DNA from: an uncultured Pseudomonadota bacterium
GTDB lineage: Bacteria > Myxococcota_A > UBA796 > SXON01
Length of the DNA stretch: 35,621 nt
Assembly: GCA_903891165.1 (NCBI GenBank)
Contig: CAITDR010000692.1
Span: 1 to 35,621, forward strand
Direction: 5' to 3'
The stretch's first letter is position 1, and every line of letters begins with the position of its first letter. The notes under the pieces were generated by a model, which was not told where the DNA came from, ran no database searches, and saw only the letters and a program-made list of their open reading frames with translations. This document shows, one piece after another, positions 8,435 to 17,128 of this stretch. The translations under genes were made by a program, and so were the position numbers.

Positions 8435-9349
8435 TCAAACCGCCCGGTCGCAGACCACACAGCGTCGTGGATCTCCACGGTACATCGCCTGTTTTGCTTT
8501 GAAGCAGCCTACATGAAAAATCTGACCGCAGCCGTGTACGCAGTCGTTCCGTACACTCTGGTCCACCGGTCTTGCGCAGATTCCACAGGTAGCCTGGGCC
8601 AAAGCCACCGGCGCCTCCGCCTGCATCACCTGCATGGGCGGCAGCGGCTCCACCGCCCCCCACCAGGCCAGCCAACTGACCAGCACCCCCAACATCCCGG
8701 CGATCACCCCCGGTAAAGCCTGTGCGACCAGTCCCTGGTAGTCCACCGCGTCCATCTGCCCGGTCGTCGCATAGGCATAGAGTACGGGGGTCAGAAAAAC
8801 AAAGAAAGAAAGCGCCAGCTCTAAGGCGAGGCCGGTCATGGGAATGCGTACCCGGTTCCCGCGCCCTCCCCAGGTGTGCCTTGCCAGTGTCCCGCACCAC
8901 AGCCCCAGCCCGAGTCCGGGCAGCAGCACCACCGGCAGCGACCGGTCGTGCACCACGGCAAGCCCCCAGCCCACCGACCACAGGATGACGCCGAAAAGCG
9001 AAACAAGTACCTGCACATAGCCCGCACCGGCGTAGGGGTGCGTCTCCGGGTATTCCGGCGGCTGCTCGATCACCCCGGAGTCGGGAGGCGGCTGTGGCAG
9101 CAGGTAGACCAACTCTCCGTCGATCACCTGGAGATCCGAGAGTTTTTCGTCGTCCCCTACGAGTCGTCCGCGCGCCCGCAGCCAGTAGAGCCGACGCCGT
9201 TTGTCGGGCCAGTAGGCATCGAGTCCCGCGTCCCTCGCGATACGCTGAGTCACGTCGCGGCCTGGAAGGTAGGTCGGAACCTGAAGATCCAGGCTGAAGC
9301 TGTTGACGTCGATCACCTGCACCCGAAGGCTGACGACGTTCTGCTCCAT
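8435..9349 (-). CDS. Ubiquitin-like domain / 4-TM / RING-like zinc-finger membrane protein
   Basis: A 304-aa protein with three parts. Residues 5-85 look like a beta-grasp, YukD/EsaB-like domain (LRVQVIDVNSFSLDLQVP, then LQVIDGELVYLLP). Four hydrophobic helices lie at roughly 111-133, 137-156, 171-193 and 208-232. The C-terminal domain has eight zinc ligands: Cys255, Cys258, Cys270, Cys274, His279, Cys282, Cys297 and Cys300 (C4HC3 spacing, RING/PHD-like, recalling prokaryotic RING families). The start at 9349 overlaps the preceding stop as TGATG, making it the coupled next gene after the eCIS baseplate genes. Function is unknown. It may anchor the particle at the membrane or take part in a ubiquitin-like pathway; no E1, E2 or peptidase gene is nearby. 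Confidence 0.8.
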   Translation of the reverse strand: MEQNVVSLRVQVIDVNSFSLDLQVPTYLPGRDVTQRIARDAGLDAYWPDKRRRLYWLRARGRLVGDDEKLSDLQVIDGELVYLLPQPPPDSGVIEQPPEYPETHPYAGAGYVQVLVSLFGVILWSVGWGLAVVHDRSLPVVLLPGLGLGLWCGTLARHTWGGRGNRVRIPMTGLALELALSFFVFLTPVLYAYATTGQMDAVDYQGLVAQALPGVIAGMLGVLVSWLAWWGAVEPLPPMQVMQAEAPVALAQATCGICARPVDQSVRNDCVHGCGQIFHVGCFKAKQAMYRGDPRRCVVCDRAV

Positions 9350-10302
9350 CAGACGGCGCCGCGCCGGGTGTCGGCGGTGGTCTCCAGCTCCTCGTTGACC
9401 TTTGCCAGCGGTTGCAGGAGCCGGTCGAATTTCTCGAACCACCGCAGCCAGATCTCGTCGGACTGCTCGGGGCCGGGAACTTCGGCGTGTACCCGCCGAA
9501 TGAACTCTTTGAAGCGGTCCAATCGCTCGGTGGTGGGCGGCAGCGGGTTGTAGAAGTCGTGGGAGTAGCCCACCAGTGCCCCGGCGGTCCGGTAGAGCAC
9601 CCGATCGGAAGTCCCCTCTTCGATCAACAGAAATTCCGCGGACAGCATGGAGGAGTAGAAGCCGAGTGTACCCAGCGACAGCTCCTGCAACATGGTGGTG
9701 CGGAAGAGGTTGTTGATGATATTTTTGTTCAAACGAATGAACTCAACAACTTTGGGCTTCAGGTAGGACTCGGCGGCGCGGGACTGCCGCCCGGCCCGGG
9801 GCACGGGGATGCCGGTCACCTGCACCATCCGGCTGAAGCGCACGTTGATCCGGGTGAGTGCGACGGCATCGGGATGATCTTCTTCGACCGGGTGCAGGCG
9901 CGGAGCCGCAAATTCCTTGGTCCGACCTTCTTTCTTCTCGTTGGTGTCGAAGACGGGGCGGCTGCTCTGGTCGTCGGGCGCCTCCACATGGAAGAGCCAC
10001 AGCATGTACTCCCCGTCCTGCCGGGGAATTTCCAAGGGCACCGCCATGGGCTCGGCAAGGTAGACCCCCTGCCCGGCGCGCGTCACCCCGTAGCCGGCCT
10101 GGATCACGGCGACGTATTTGTCTTTCCGCTGCTCGATCTCCACCTGGAGACCCTGCACAATCCCGTGACCGTGCATGTGTACCACATGACGGTGAAGGTT
10201 GTTGCGGTGGTAGCCCTGCTCGTCCAGCAGGTCCCGGGCGGTCAGCGCCAGACCCTCGAAGGGGCGCAGGCGGCTGAGATGAAATAGTTCTTTGTGGTCC
10301 AC
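9349..10302 (-). CDS. eCIS baseplate-associated conserved protein
   Basis: A 317-aa protein. The N-terminal part (FEGLALTARDLLDEQGYHR, then HGHGIVQGLQVEI, residues 15-56) matches a family I recall from eCIS clusters, with pattern LTA-D--DEQ-YHR...HG-GIV-GL. The same family often sits beside baseplate genes and is thought to be a peripheral baseplate or fibre-adaptor protein, although its exact role is not established. The C-terminal half is helical (about 185-317). It lies two bases after the gpI-like gene and is coupled to the ubiquitin-like/RING gene downstream. I see no tail-fibre adhesin repeats. Confidence 0.6.
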   Translation of the reverse strand: MDHKELFHLSRLRPFEGLALTARDLLDEQGYHRNNLHRHVVHMHGHGIVQGLQVEIEQRKDKYVAVIQAGYGVTRAGQGVYLAEPMAVPLEIPRQDGEYMLWLFHVEAPDDQSSRPVFDTNEKKEGRTKEFAAPRLHPVEEDHPDAVALTRINVRFSRMVQVTGIPVPRAGRQSRAAESYLKPKVVEFIRLNKNIINNLFRTTMLQELSLGTLGFYSSMLSAEFLLIEEGTSDRVLYRTAGALVGYSHDFYNPLPPTTERLDRFKEFIRRVHAEVPGPEQSDEIWLRWFEKFDRLLQPLAKVNEELETTADTRRGAV

Positions 10303-10304
10303 GG

Positions 10305-11405
10305 CTATTCGCTCTTGAACAGAATGGTGAATGTGACGTGGGCGGGCTTCTCGTTGGTGACAATCTGCGCAATACGGCGCAGCACCTGCGGGGCCCTCTC
10401 CCCAAAGCTTTTGTGGAAGGCCGGCATCGACTCCAGCTCCACGGCAAAAAAGCTGGTGGCGGCACGCTCAGGCTCCACCAAAAAGGCCGCACCCGGCTCC
10501 CGCCGCAGGTAGCGGTCCTCTACTGCGGGACCGCCCGCAAGAGTGCCTTTGCCCAGCACAAAGGGCCGGGGCTTCTTCAATTCCAGGACCCGCACCGGCG
10601 CGGCGGTGAGCACCTGGATCATCTCCTGGATGCCCGGCACCGTTCCGCGGGTCCGGTACAGCCGGATGGCGCGGCGCACCAGCTCCCGCTGCTGGTGGAT
10701 GGGCAGCGAAGTATCCAGCTCAAAGCCCACCCAGCTCGCAATCCACGGCAGAAAGCGCGGATCGGTGGTGGAGGGGTCGATGAGTGACGGCAGTGCGTCG
10801 ATGCGGTCGGTGACCGTCGTCATCACATGCTGGAAGATGAAGAGGAAACGCCGCAATGCTTCGGCGTTGATCCCTGCTACTTCGGTGCTGTGGACGGTCT
10901 GCTGGCCGCCGCCCCAGCGGCGCTGGCTCACTTCGTCGGCACGCACGATGTCGCGACGTTGTGCGGGGACAGCACCCTGGTAGATCCCCGGCAAATAGCG
11001 CAGGTAGCCGCGCACCGGCACATGCAGCACCACCTGATCGCGGGGGCTCAGGGCACCCGGTGGCCGTCCATCGGGCGTGACCACTTCGGTAACCGTGGTT
11101 ACCAGATCGTCCGGTGTGAAGTAGGAGGCCGGGCTGCCATCGGGCAGCACCCGTGCGGCGCGTACATAGGTGGGCTCGCCGCCCGCGGCGGGCAGGATCT
11201 CGATGGCGCGCACAAAACCGGGCCGCTCGCCGCGCTGTGTTTCCACAAGCCGGTAGGACAGCGGATTTCCCAGGTGCCGCTTCAGGAAGGTGAGCGCTTC
11301 CCGGACGGGAAAACTCACCCGCACCACCTCTTCGAGGTAGTGGTAGTCCCGTGGACCGCTGCTCGCGGGGACCTGAGGTTGGTAGGGGCCGGGGAGGTTG
11401 CTCAC
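10305..11405 (-). CDS. Phage tail protein I-like baseplate protein (Afp12-type)
   Basis: A 366-aa protein. Residues from about 110 carry the tail-protein-I pattern: LRYLPGIYQG, then LRRFLFIFQHVMTTVTDRID, LPWIASWVGFELD and YRTRGTVPGIQEMIQVLT. These proteins join the J/gp6-like wedge in the baseplate. The N-terminal 100 residues and C-terminal 90 are less conserved. The gene overlaps the stop of the large baseplate gene by four bases, so the two are translated together, as expected for partners in the wedge. Confidence 0.88.
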   Translation of the reverse strand: MSNLPGPYQPQVPASSGPRDYHYLEEVVRVSFPVREALTFLKRHLGNPLSYRLVETQRGERPGFVRAIEILPAAGGEPTYVRAARVLPDGSPASYFTPDDLVTTVTEVVTPDGRPPGALSPRDQVVLHVPVRGYLRYLPGIYQGAVPAQRRDIVRADEVSQRRWGGGQQTVHSTEVAGINAEALRRFLFIFQHVMTTVTDRIDALPSLIDPSTTDPRFLPWIASWVGFELDTSLPIHQQRELVRRAIRLYRTRGTVPGIQEMIQVLTAAPVRVLELKKPRPFVLGKGTLAGGPAVEDRYLRREPGAAFLVEPERAATSFFAVELESMPAFHKSFGERAPQVLRRIAQIVTNEKPAHVTFTILFKSE

Positions 11406-14400
11406 GCGGCGTCTCCGGGCTCCTCAGTACGGATGCGAACACGACGGATGGCGTAGAGATCGTGCTCGACCAACGCCAGCTCCCGCACACCCTCCCCTTC
11501 TTCCCAGCCCGGCACTCCCCGGCGGCGGCGCTCGCCGCTCATGTCAAAGAGCTGCACATCCACCACGTGGCGGACTTCGGGAAGATCCAGCACCATCCGG
11601 GCGAAGTCCTGGGCATACAGCGTACCGCCAAAGGGCCAGCCTTCGCGGTCCAGACCCCCTTCGTAGGGGTCCAGGAAGCGCTCCACCCAGTGCGTGGCCA
11701 CCTCCCGCAACGCAACAAGGTTTGCGTTGGGGCGCAGGCGCACCGTGACCGACACATCCACCGGAAGGAAGGTTGCAAGCCGTACCTTCGGGATCACGTT
11801 CACCAGACAGCGACGCTTGATGTAGTTCTGGACGTGGTCACGCAGGCCGGTGGAGAGGAAGGGATCGGGGATACGCTCGCCCTCCCGGCGCCGAGGCAGG
11901 ATCACCACCTCGACCGTGCCGTCCGCGCCCATCTTTCCGTCGCAGGCCGCACGTGCCACCTCTCCCGATGCTTCGCGGGCGATGATGGCAAAATCGGCGC
12001 GGGTAACCGCCCGATCCCGAGAGGTCAGCAGACTCGGCGCACGGCGGACGATCTCTTCGATGGTCTCTGCATCCCGACCACCCGAGGCGGGCAGCAGGTT
12101 TTCGCAGCGCACCGCCTCGGCAAAACCTTCGACGATGACGATCTCGCCCGCGGCAACATTGCCCTTTGCGCCTGGAATATACTGGTAGTTGTCCACCACC
12201 ACATTCGCACTGCCCACCGGCAACATCCGCCCGTGGATGCCGTTGCCGAAGGTCAGGCTCCCCTCCACCGCGTCCACCACAAAGACTTTGTCGTCTTTCT
12301 TGGCGGTTAAAAGCTCGGCGTCGGTGACCCGCTTCCACTCTTCGAAGACACCGTCGCCCGGATCCACCCGGACCTTGACGTCGGAGAATTTTTCGGGGTT
12401 CGGAAAGGGGCTGCGTTCGCCTTCCACATGATGGAGGAAGATCGGGGCTTTACGAAGCTGGATGCTCTGGTTGGGCACGCCGAGGCCGGGGTACTTTTCG
12501 GTACGCACGGTTACAAGATTGACCACATCCACCGTGTTCAGGAGCAGGTGGGTCACCGGTGGCATGGACGGCATATGGTCCAGCCCCAGGTCGTCGGGCA
12601 CCACAAAACGTCCGCGCAGCCAGAAGCCGTCGGGCATAATTTTCGGGAGGTCGGGGAGCGGGAATTCCAGGGTACCGGTGCCGGTGAGCTGGTAGGGCAG
12701 CACCCCTTCCCCCTGGGCATGCAGGCGGCGCCAGGCCCAGCGTCCGTGCTCCTTGGCCTCCAAAAGCTCCCAGTCCAGGCGTACACCCTCGGGAAGATAG
12801 GTCTCGCCACGGGTGCGGAAGTGCAGCACATGCCGACGACCGGGCGGAAGGGGGCGGTCGAATTGGAAGTAGAGGGCGAGGTTCTCGTCCTTGATGTCCA
12901 CAAAGGGGAAGTAGGGGTAGAACTCTTCGTTCCGGCCGATGGCGCGGGTGATAATTCTGGTCAGACGCCGGTTATATTCCCGGTAGTCCAACTGCGCCAT
13001 CCGCGGCGCCGGAAGGGGCTGGTCGTAGGAGCGCGCCCCCACCGCATCCGCCACACCCAGGCGGATGCCGTGGATCTTGGGGATGATCGGGAATTGTTGC
13101 TTGGCGGCGTCTTGACCCGTCAAGGAGCTCTTGATCAGCTCAAAGCGGATCCAGGTGGTCTCGCGGTCGTTGACCACATGGCGGGCCAGACCGCGGAGCT
13201 GGGTCTTGGGGTCAATGGCGAGGCGGATGGTGCGGACGCCGGCGGTCTTGGCGCCTTCGGGATCGAGGTTGGCGAAGGTGAAGGCCGAAAAGATCTTGTC
13301 TTCAGACCACAGAACACGCCAGTTGTCCTCGGCCCGGTAGGTGAGCTGGAGGAGGTAGAGATTTTCGGGCTCGGGGATGGGGGTGCCATTCATCTCGAAG
13401 CCGATATCAATTTCGAGAATCACCGGCTGCTGACGCCGATTTTCAAAGAGGTCAGAGCCGATGTACCACTTGCGGGCGATGGTGGGCGGGATCACCGGGG
13501 CAAGCTGGAAGGGCGACCAGGGGCCCTCGTCCATCAGCAGCGCTTCCAGGCGGCGGGGATCGTCGCCTGCGAGCATGTCCACTTCGATGGGGCGGACCCA
13601 GGTAAGATCCAGCTCCAAGCCGGGCATAAAGCCCTGGAGGTACACCGTCTCGATACGTTCAGCGCGCAGGTTGTAGCCGTCGATGGCCATGTCGGTCATC
13701 GGGCCGGTCAGGATCACCACGGTGCCTTCGGTGCGGACCCGCTCGCGGGGGATCTCTTCCCAGCCGTCGCGCCGACGGTAATACCAGCGATAGCGTGGGA
13801 GGTAGCTGGTTTTTCCAGCGGGCAGACCGCGGTCGATCAGGCCAAAACGAATGGTCCAGCCACCCCGGATGGGCGGTACGTCCTGAAGGGAAAATTCCAG
13901 GGTCCGGCCTGTGCCGCGCACTTCCCAGTTGTTGATGGGGCGCTCTTCGCCACCGCGGTCGTCGCGCCAGTGGATCTCCAGATCCTCCAGCATGCGGGCG
14001 GCGATCCAGCGCTCGTAGTCGAGGCGCCCGCGGATCCACCACTCGGAGTCGGCCAAGGGCTCCGGGAAGGGCAGCGGAGAGTTGACCGCGAAGCCGCTTA
14101 GGGGAGCCAGGCCGGGAAGGGCTGTAACCAGGGAGGTCTCGGGCATGCCCAGGACCTCTTCGGCCTCCACATCCACAGGAATCGGAAACCAGCCGTCCGG
14201 TGTGGGATATTCCCAGATGAAGAAGGATGTGATGGAGAGGGAGTCGGTGTTGTCCCCTCCCCTCCGAACTTTCAAACGACCTGTAGGTCGGTTGTCTTCG
14301 GGAAGTACATCCATCAGGCGGAAGTCAGCGTGGCTCACATAGAGGTACTGGTCCGGGGTGTAGGCATCCGGGCCGTATTCAATGGGATCCAGGTCGAAAA

Positions 14401-14914
14401 ACTCCACACCGCGGCCTCCGGCAAAGGCCAGGGCGGAGAGGTTGTCGCGCAGGTAGGTGTAGGGCAGCTCGCGCACGGCGGGGCGTTTGCCGCCGCGTAC
14501 CGACATCACCCGGGTGATGGTGGCGCCGTGGACGGTGACCTGCTCGGTGGTGAGGTAGTCGGCCGCGGTGGAGTCCTCGCGCTGGCGGGTGGCACAGCGG
14601 GCAAAGGCAGGGAGTTCCACGGCAACCCGCTCCTGCTGGCGCAGGGAGAAGGTGAGTGGCGCCACCGCCGGGCGTGCAGGCTTCCGCTCTTCCCCAATAA
14701 AATTGAGGAAGTGGAGGTAGGTCTTGTCGGGGACCTGGTTGAGCCGGAAGATGATCATCTCGGTCATCCAGCCAAAAAGCTGGACCAGGGTCATCCCGGG
14801 ATCGGCATCGGAGAGGTTGGTCCACTCCGGGGTGTATTGGGGGATAAGCTGGCGCGCTTCGCGGAGGATGTCCTCGTAGCGGCGATCGTCGAGGTTCGGG
14901 GGCCGGATGGGCAT
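11402..14914 (-). CDS. Large baseplate wedge protein, gp6/gpJ-like (Afp11-type)
   Basis: A 1170-aa protein, the largest recognised structural protein of the cluster. The N-terminus (RYEDILREARQLIPQYTPEW, then SDADPGMTLVQLFGWMTEMI) is typical of the putative baseplate assembly protein of eCIS. The C-terminal part has the J-like segment with TRADFAIIAREASGEVARA and VTVRLRPNANLVALREV. In related particles this protein forms the wedge that connects the hub with the sheath. It starts three bases after the gp25 stop and overlaps the gpI-like gene, so the three wedge proteins are encoded as one block. Confidence 0.92.
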   Translation of the reverse strand: MPIRPPNLDDRRYEDILREARQLIPQYTPEWTNLSDADPGMTLVQLFGWMTEMIIFRLNQVPDKTYLHFLNFIGEERKPARPAVAPLTFSLRQQERVAVELPAFARCATRQREDSTAADYLTTEQVTVHGATITRVMSVRGGKRPAVRELPYTYLRDNLSALAFAGGRGVEFFDLDPIEYGPDAYTPDQYLYVSHADFRLMDVLPEDNRPTGRLKVRRGGDNTDSLSITSFFIWEYPTPDGWFPIPVDVEAEEVLGMPETSLVTALPGLAPLSGFAVNSPLPFPEPLADSEWWIRGRLDYERWIAARMLEDLEIHWRDDRGGEERPINNWEVRGTGRTLEFSLQDVPPIRGGWTIRFGLIDRGLPAGKTSYLPRYRWYYRRRDGWEEIPRERVRTEGTVVILTGPMTDMAIDGYNLRAERIETVYLQGFMPGLELDLTWVRPIEVDMLAGDDPRRLEALLMDEGPWSPFQLAPVIPPTIARKWYIGSDLFENRRQQPVILEIDIGFEMNGTPIPEPENLYLLQLTYRAEDNWRVLWSEDKIFSAFTFANLDPEGAKTAGVRTIRLAIDPKTQLRGLARHVVNDRETTWIRFELIKSSLTGQDAAKQQFPIIPKIHGIRLGVADAVGARSYDQPLPAPRMAQLDYREYNRRLTRIITRAIGRNEEFYPYFPFVDIKDENLALYFQFDRPLPPGRRHVLHFRTRGETYLPEGVRLDWELLEAKEHGRWAWRRLHAQGEGVLPYQLTGTGTLEFPLPDLPKIMPDGFWLRGRFVVPDDLGLDHMPSMPPVTHLLLNTVDVVNLVTVRTEKYPGLGVPNQSIQLRKAPIFLHHVEGERSPFPNPEKFSDVKVRVDPGDGVFEEWKRVTDAELLTAKKDDKVFVVDAVEGSLTFGNGIHGRMLPVGSANVVVDNYQYIPGAKGNVAAGEIVIVEGFAEAVRCENLLPASGGRDAETIEEIVRRAPSLLTSRDRAVTRADFAIIAREASGEVARAACDGKMGADGTVEVVILPRRREGERIPDPFLSTGLRDHVQNYIKRRCLVNVIPKVRLATFLPVDVSVTVRLRPNANLVALREVATHWVERFLDPYEGGLDREGWPFGGTLYAQDFARMVLDLPEVRHVVDVQLFDMSGERRRRGVPGWEEGEGVRELALVEHDLYAIRRVRIRTEEPGDAA

Positions 14915-14917
14915 CTG

Positions 14918-15307
14918 CTACCTGTTCCCGAGGGAGTACGAGAGCGTCTGGACGGTGTCCGTCAGCACCACCTTGTACTCCACCTGTACCCGTATTGCGC
15001 CGCCGGGTTCGGGGATGGAGTCCACTTTCAGCACTTCGATCCGTCGTTCCCAACGACGAAGCGCCTCAGAGACATGGTGCGCGATCACCGCTGCTGTGGC
15101 GCGCGTATGGGGGGCAAAGAGATATTCGTGCACCCGACAGCCGAAGTCTGGCAACATCTGCCGTTCTCCGGGTCGGGTACCGATGATGATGGTGATGTTC
15201 TGCCGGATGTTCTCTTCAAATTCGGAGAGGGCTACGGAGCCGCGTGCGGGGTCGAACTGAAAGGGAAAGGACCAGCCCCGCCCGAGCTGCTCTTTCGGGT
15301 TCGGCAT
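14918..15307 (-). CDS. gp25-like baseplate protein (Afp9-type)
   Basis: A 129-aa GPW/gp25-family protein, the small lysozyme-fold wedge protein that nucleates sheath polymerisation. Supporting segments are LSEFEENIRQNITIIIGTRPGERQ and DFGCRVHEYLF, containing the EF.NI-Q-I-IIL-T--GER pattern of the family, and a C-terminal beta region. The length is normal. AAGG lies at suitable spacing before the ATG. A short hairpin (GCCGG/CCGGC) sits in the 47-bp gap upstream. Confidence 0.93.
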   Translation of the reverse strand: MPNPKEQLGRGWSFPFQFDPARGSVALSEFEENIRQNITIIIGTRPGERQMLPDFGCRVHEYLFAPHTRATAAVIAHHVSEALRRWERRIEVLKVDSIPEPGGAIRVQVEYKVVLTDTVQTLSYSLGNR

Positions 15308-15354
15308 CTCATACCTTGCCGGGGTTCCGTCCGGCGCGGAAAATCGGTCTGGCT

Positions 15355-16398
15355 TCAGCTCCCGTAGGAGTTGCTGCAGAAGGTAACCTCGGTAACATAG
15401 CCGGATTTGGCCGTGATCATGTGGCGGGTAGAGATGATGTAGTACTTCCCGTTGTGCTGTGTGGACAGCCCCTTGAAGTCTACCACCTGACCGGCACGCA
15501 GCTTATCGTTGCCTTCCACCGTGCAGGATCCCTTGGCAAACTGACGCGCCATACGATTCAGCTCGGCCTTGGCAAGCTCGTTGGCCTGGGCCTGGGAAGA
15601 GACGGGTACATCGGTGATATAGGCGGTAGAATCGCCGAATTTGCCTGCCGCGGAGGAAGCGCCGACCTCACCACCGCCGATATTCTCGATGTCCCCGGTG
15701 CTGGCTTTGCCCACGATCTCTTTCTTCTCGCGGATATCCCAGCCGCGAACAATCACTTCCTTCACCTGCTCCATGCTGTTGAAGGACATCCGTACCGAGC
15801 GGATGTTGGCACCTTCGCCACCCATCTGCAGGGAAACCGGACCACCGGAGGTGGAGGCCTTCTTGAAGATCAGCTTGTTTTCATCGACGGTGAGCTGGAA
15901 ATTGTTACGGGCCGCAAGCCGCTTGAGGAAGGTGAGGTTGGACTCGTTACGCTGCAGCGTGTAGTCGTGGACTTCGGGGGTGTCGTCCACTTCGACGGAG
16001 AGCTTGCTCTCAGAGCCGACGGTCTGAGCGATCTCGCTGTCCTTCTTCTTCTCGAAGAAGCGGGTCTTCCGGCCACGGGAGAGGCGATGGGCGTTGTCCA
16101 AGGCGCGGACATTGTAGGTGGCCAGACCGTCCGAGCCCCAAGAAGGCTCCACGGCGATCACCTCGCCTTGAAAGAGGACTACATTCCCTTCGCCTGCTTC
16201 CACCTTGACCGGATCGCCGATCTTCACATTCCACTCGGGCTGCTTTTCGGTGCCGCCCAGGCGGAAGGTGGCGCTCTCCACCATGTCCACGTGGTCTTCG
16301 ATGACCATGGACTCCAGGCCGTCCGAATCAGGCTGCCGCAAGGTGCGGCCCCCGATGGTGACCCGATAGCTGGTTGTGCTGGAGTGTCCTGCCTGCAT
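15355..16398 (-). CDS. Hub/spike base protein, phage late control D / gp27-like
   Basis: A 347-aa protein of the gpD/VgrG-N-terminal (gp27-like) family, forming the trimeric hub under the spike. Visible segments include VKIGDPVKVEAGEGNVVLFQ, a DYTLQRNESNLTFLKRLAAR core (residues about 150-170) typical of late control D, and a C-terminal KYYIISTRHMITAKSGYVTEV. Full VgrG/Afp8 proteins are over 500 aa and include a gp5 OB-fold and beta-helix; those are absent here. The spike tip must come from another gene or be missing. A GGAGG is ten bases ahead of the ATG. Confidence 0.87.
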   Translation of the reverse strand: MQAGHSSTTSYRVTIGGRTLRQPDSDGLESMVIEDHVDMVESATFRLGGTEKQPEWNVKIGDPVKVEAGEGNVVLFQGEVIAVEPSWGSDGLATYNVRALDNAHRLSRGRKTRFFEKKKDSEIAQTVGSESKLSVEVDDTPEVHDYTLQRNESNLTFLKRLAARNNFQLTVDENKLIFKKASTSGGPVSLQMGGEGANIRSVRMSFNSMEQVKEVIVRGWDIREKKEIVGKASTGDIENIGGGEVGASSAAGKFGDSTAYITDVPVSSQAQANELAKAELNRMARQFAKGSCTVEGNDKLRAGQVVDFKGLSTQHNGKYYIISTRHMITAKSGYVTEVTFCSNSYGS

Positions 16399-16444
16399 GG
16401 TTTAACATCCTCCCCGGTATGGTTCCGGAGCGTAAGAGCAAAGC

Positions 16445-17128
16445 TCAGAAGCCTGGGATGGCCACCTTGATACCGGTCAGGTCCGCCATCGGATCGGCAA
16501 TCTTGTTCATCGCAGCGATGGCCTGAGCCGTGGTGCCGTTGGCCGCAGCCACCTGCGACAGTGTCTGGCCACCCAGTACCTCGACCACCTTGGAGGCCTT
16601 CCCGCCGCCGCCTGCGCTCAGGTTGACGCGGGACTGATCCAGGGAGCTGCCACCACCGCCACCCGCGGTGCTCGCAACAACCCATTCCTTCAGCTTCACC
16701 GTGCACTTTGCGCGCACAGCCGAGCCGTTGGAATTGAACATGAGGTAGGTCACGTCCACGTTTTCGATCACGCAGTTCATGGTGAAGCTGCCCCAGGTGA
16801 AGCAGAGCGCGGGAGGGCGCTTTTTGCCCAGCTTCTTCTGCTCGCCACCCACGGCCTGTTCATCCGCATTGGTGAGGGACAAAAGCCCGTTCACCCAGGT
16901 GGTCTTCACGTCGGAGCCGTCGTGGGTCGTGTCGAAGATCAGCTCCATCGTGGCGCTCATCGGAGCACCCTTCTGGTACTGAATGGGCTGAGTGGAGTCT
17001 CCCTGCGTCTCGGCCTCTTCCCAAGTCACAGACTTGCTGACCGAGAATTCCCGGGGATTGTACTGCACCGCAAAATTGGCGCTTGAACCTTCGATTCCAA
17101 TAAAGGAAGCTTTACCACCCGAACTCAT
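16445..17128 (-). CDS. LysM-containing tube-initiation/cap protein (Afp7-type)
   Basis: A 227-aa protein. Residues 15-155 are the CIS tube-type domain (FAVQYNPREFSVSKSVTWEE, PMSATMELIFDTT, FNSNGSAVRAKCTVKLKEW). After a Gly-rich linker comes a LysM domain (about 178-227: VVEVLGGQTLSQVAAANGTT, then LTGIKVAIPG). In Afp/PVC the counterpart connects the hub with the inner tube. The start (GGAGG, six bases, ATG) lies inside the 3' end of the giant gene, overlapping it by 17 bases. Confidence 0.92.
   Translation of the reverse strand: MSSGGKASFIGIEGSSANFAVQYNPREFSVSKSVTWEEAETQGDSTQPIQYQKGAPMSATMELIFDTTHDGSDVKTTWVNGLLSLTNADEQAVGGEQKKLGKKRPPALCFTWGSFTMNCVIENVDVTYLMFNSNGSAVRAKCTVKLKEWVVASTAGGGGGSSLDQSRVNLSAGGGGKASKVVEVLGGQTLSQVAAANGTTAQAIAAMNKIADPMADLTGIKVAIPGF

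Noticed and set aside
12428-14101. A 557-codon plus-strand open frame opposite the large baseplate gene
   Set aside because: Antisense of a clearly recognised gp6/J-like protein; no family resemblance of its own.
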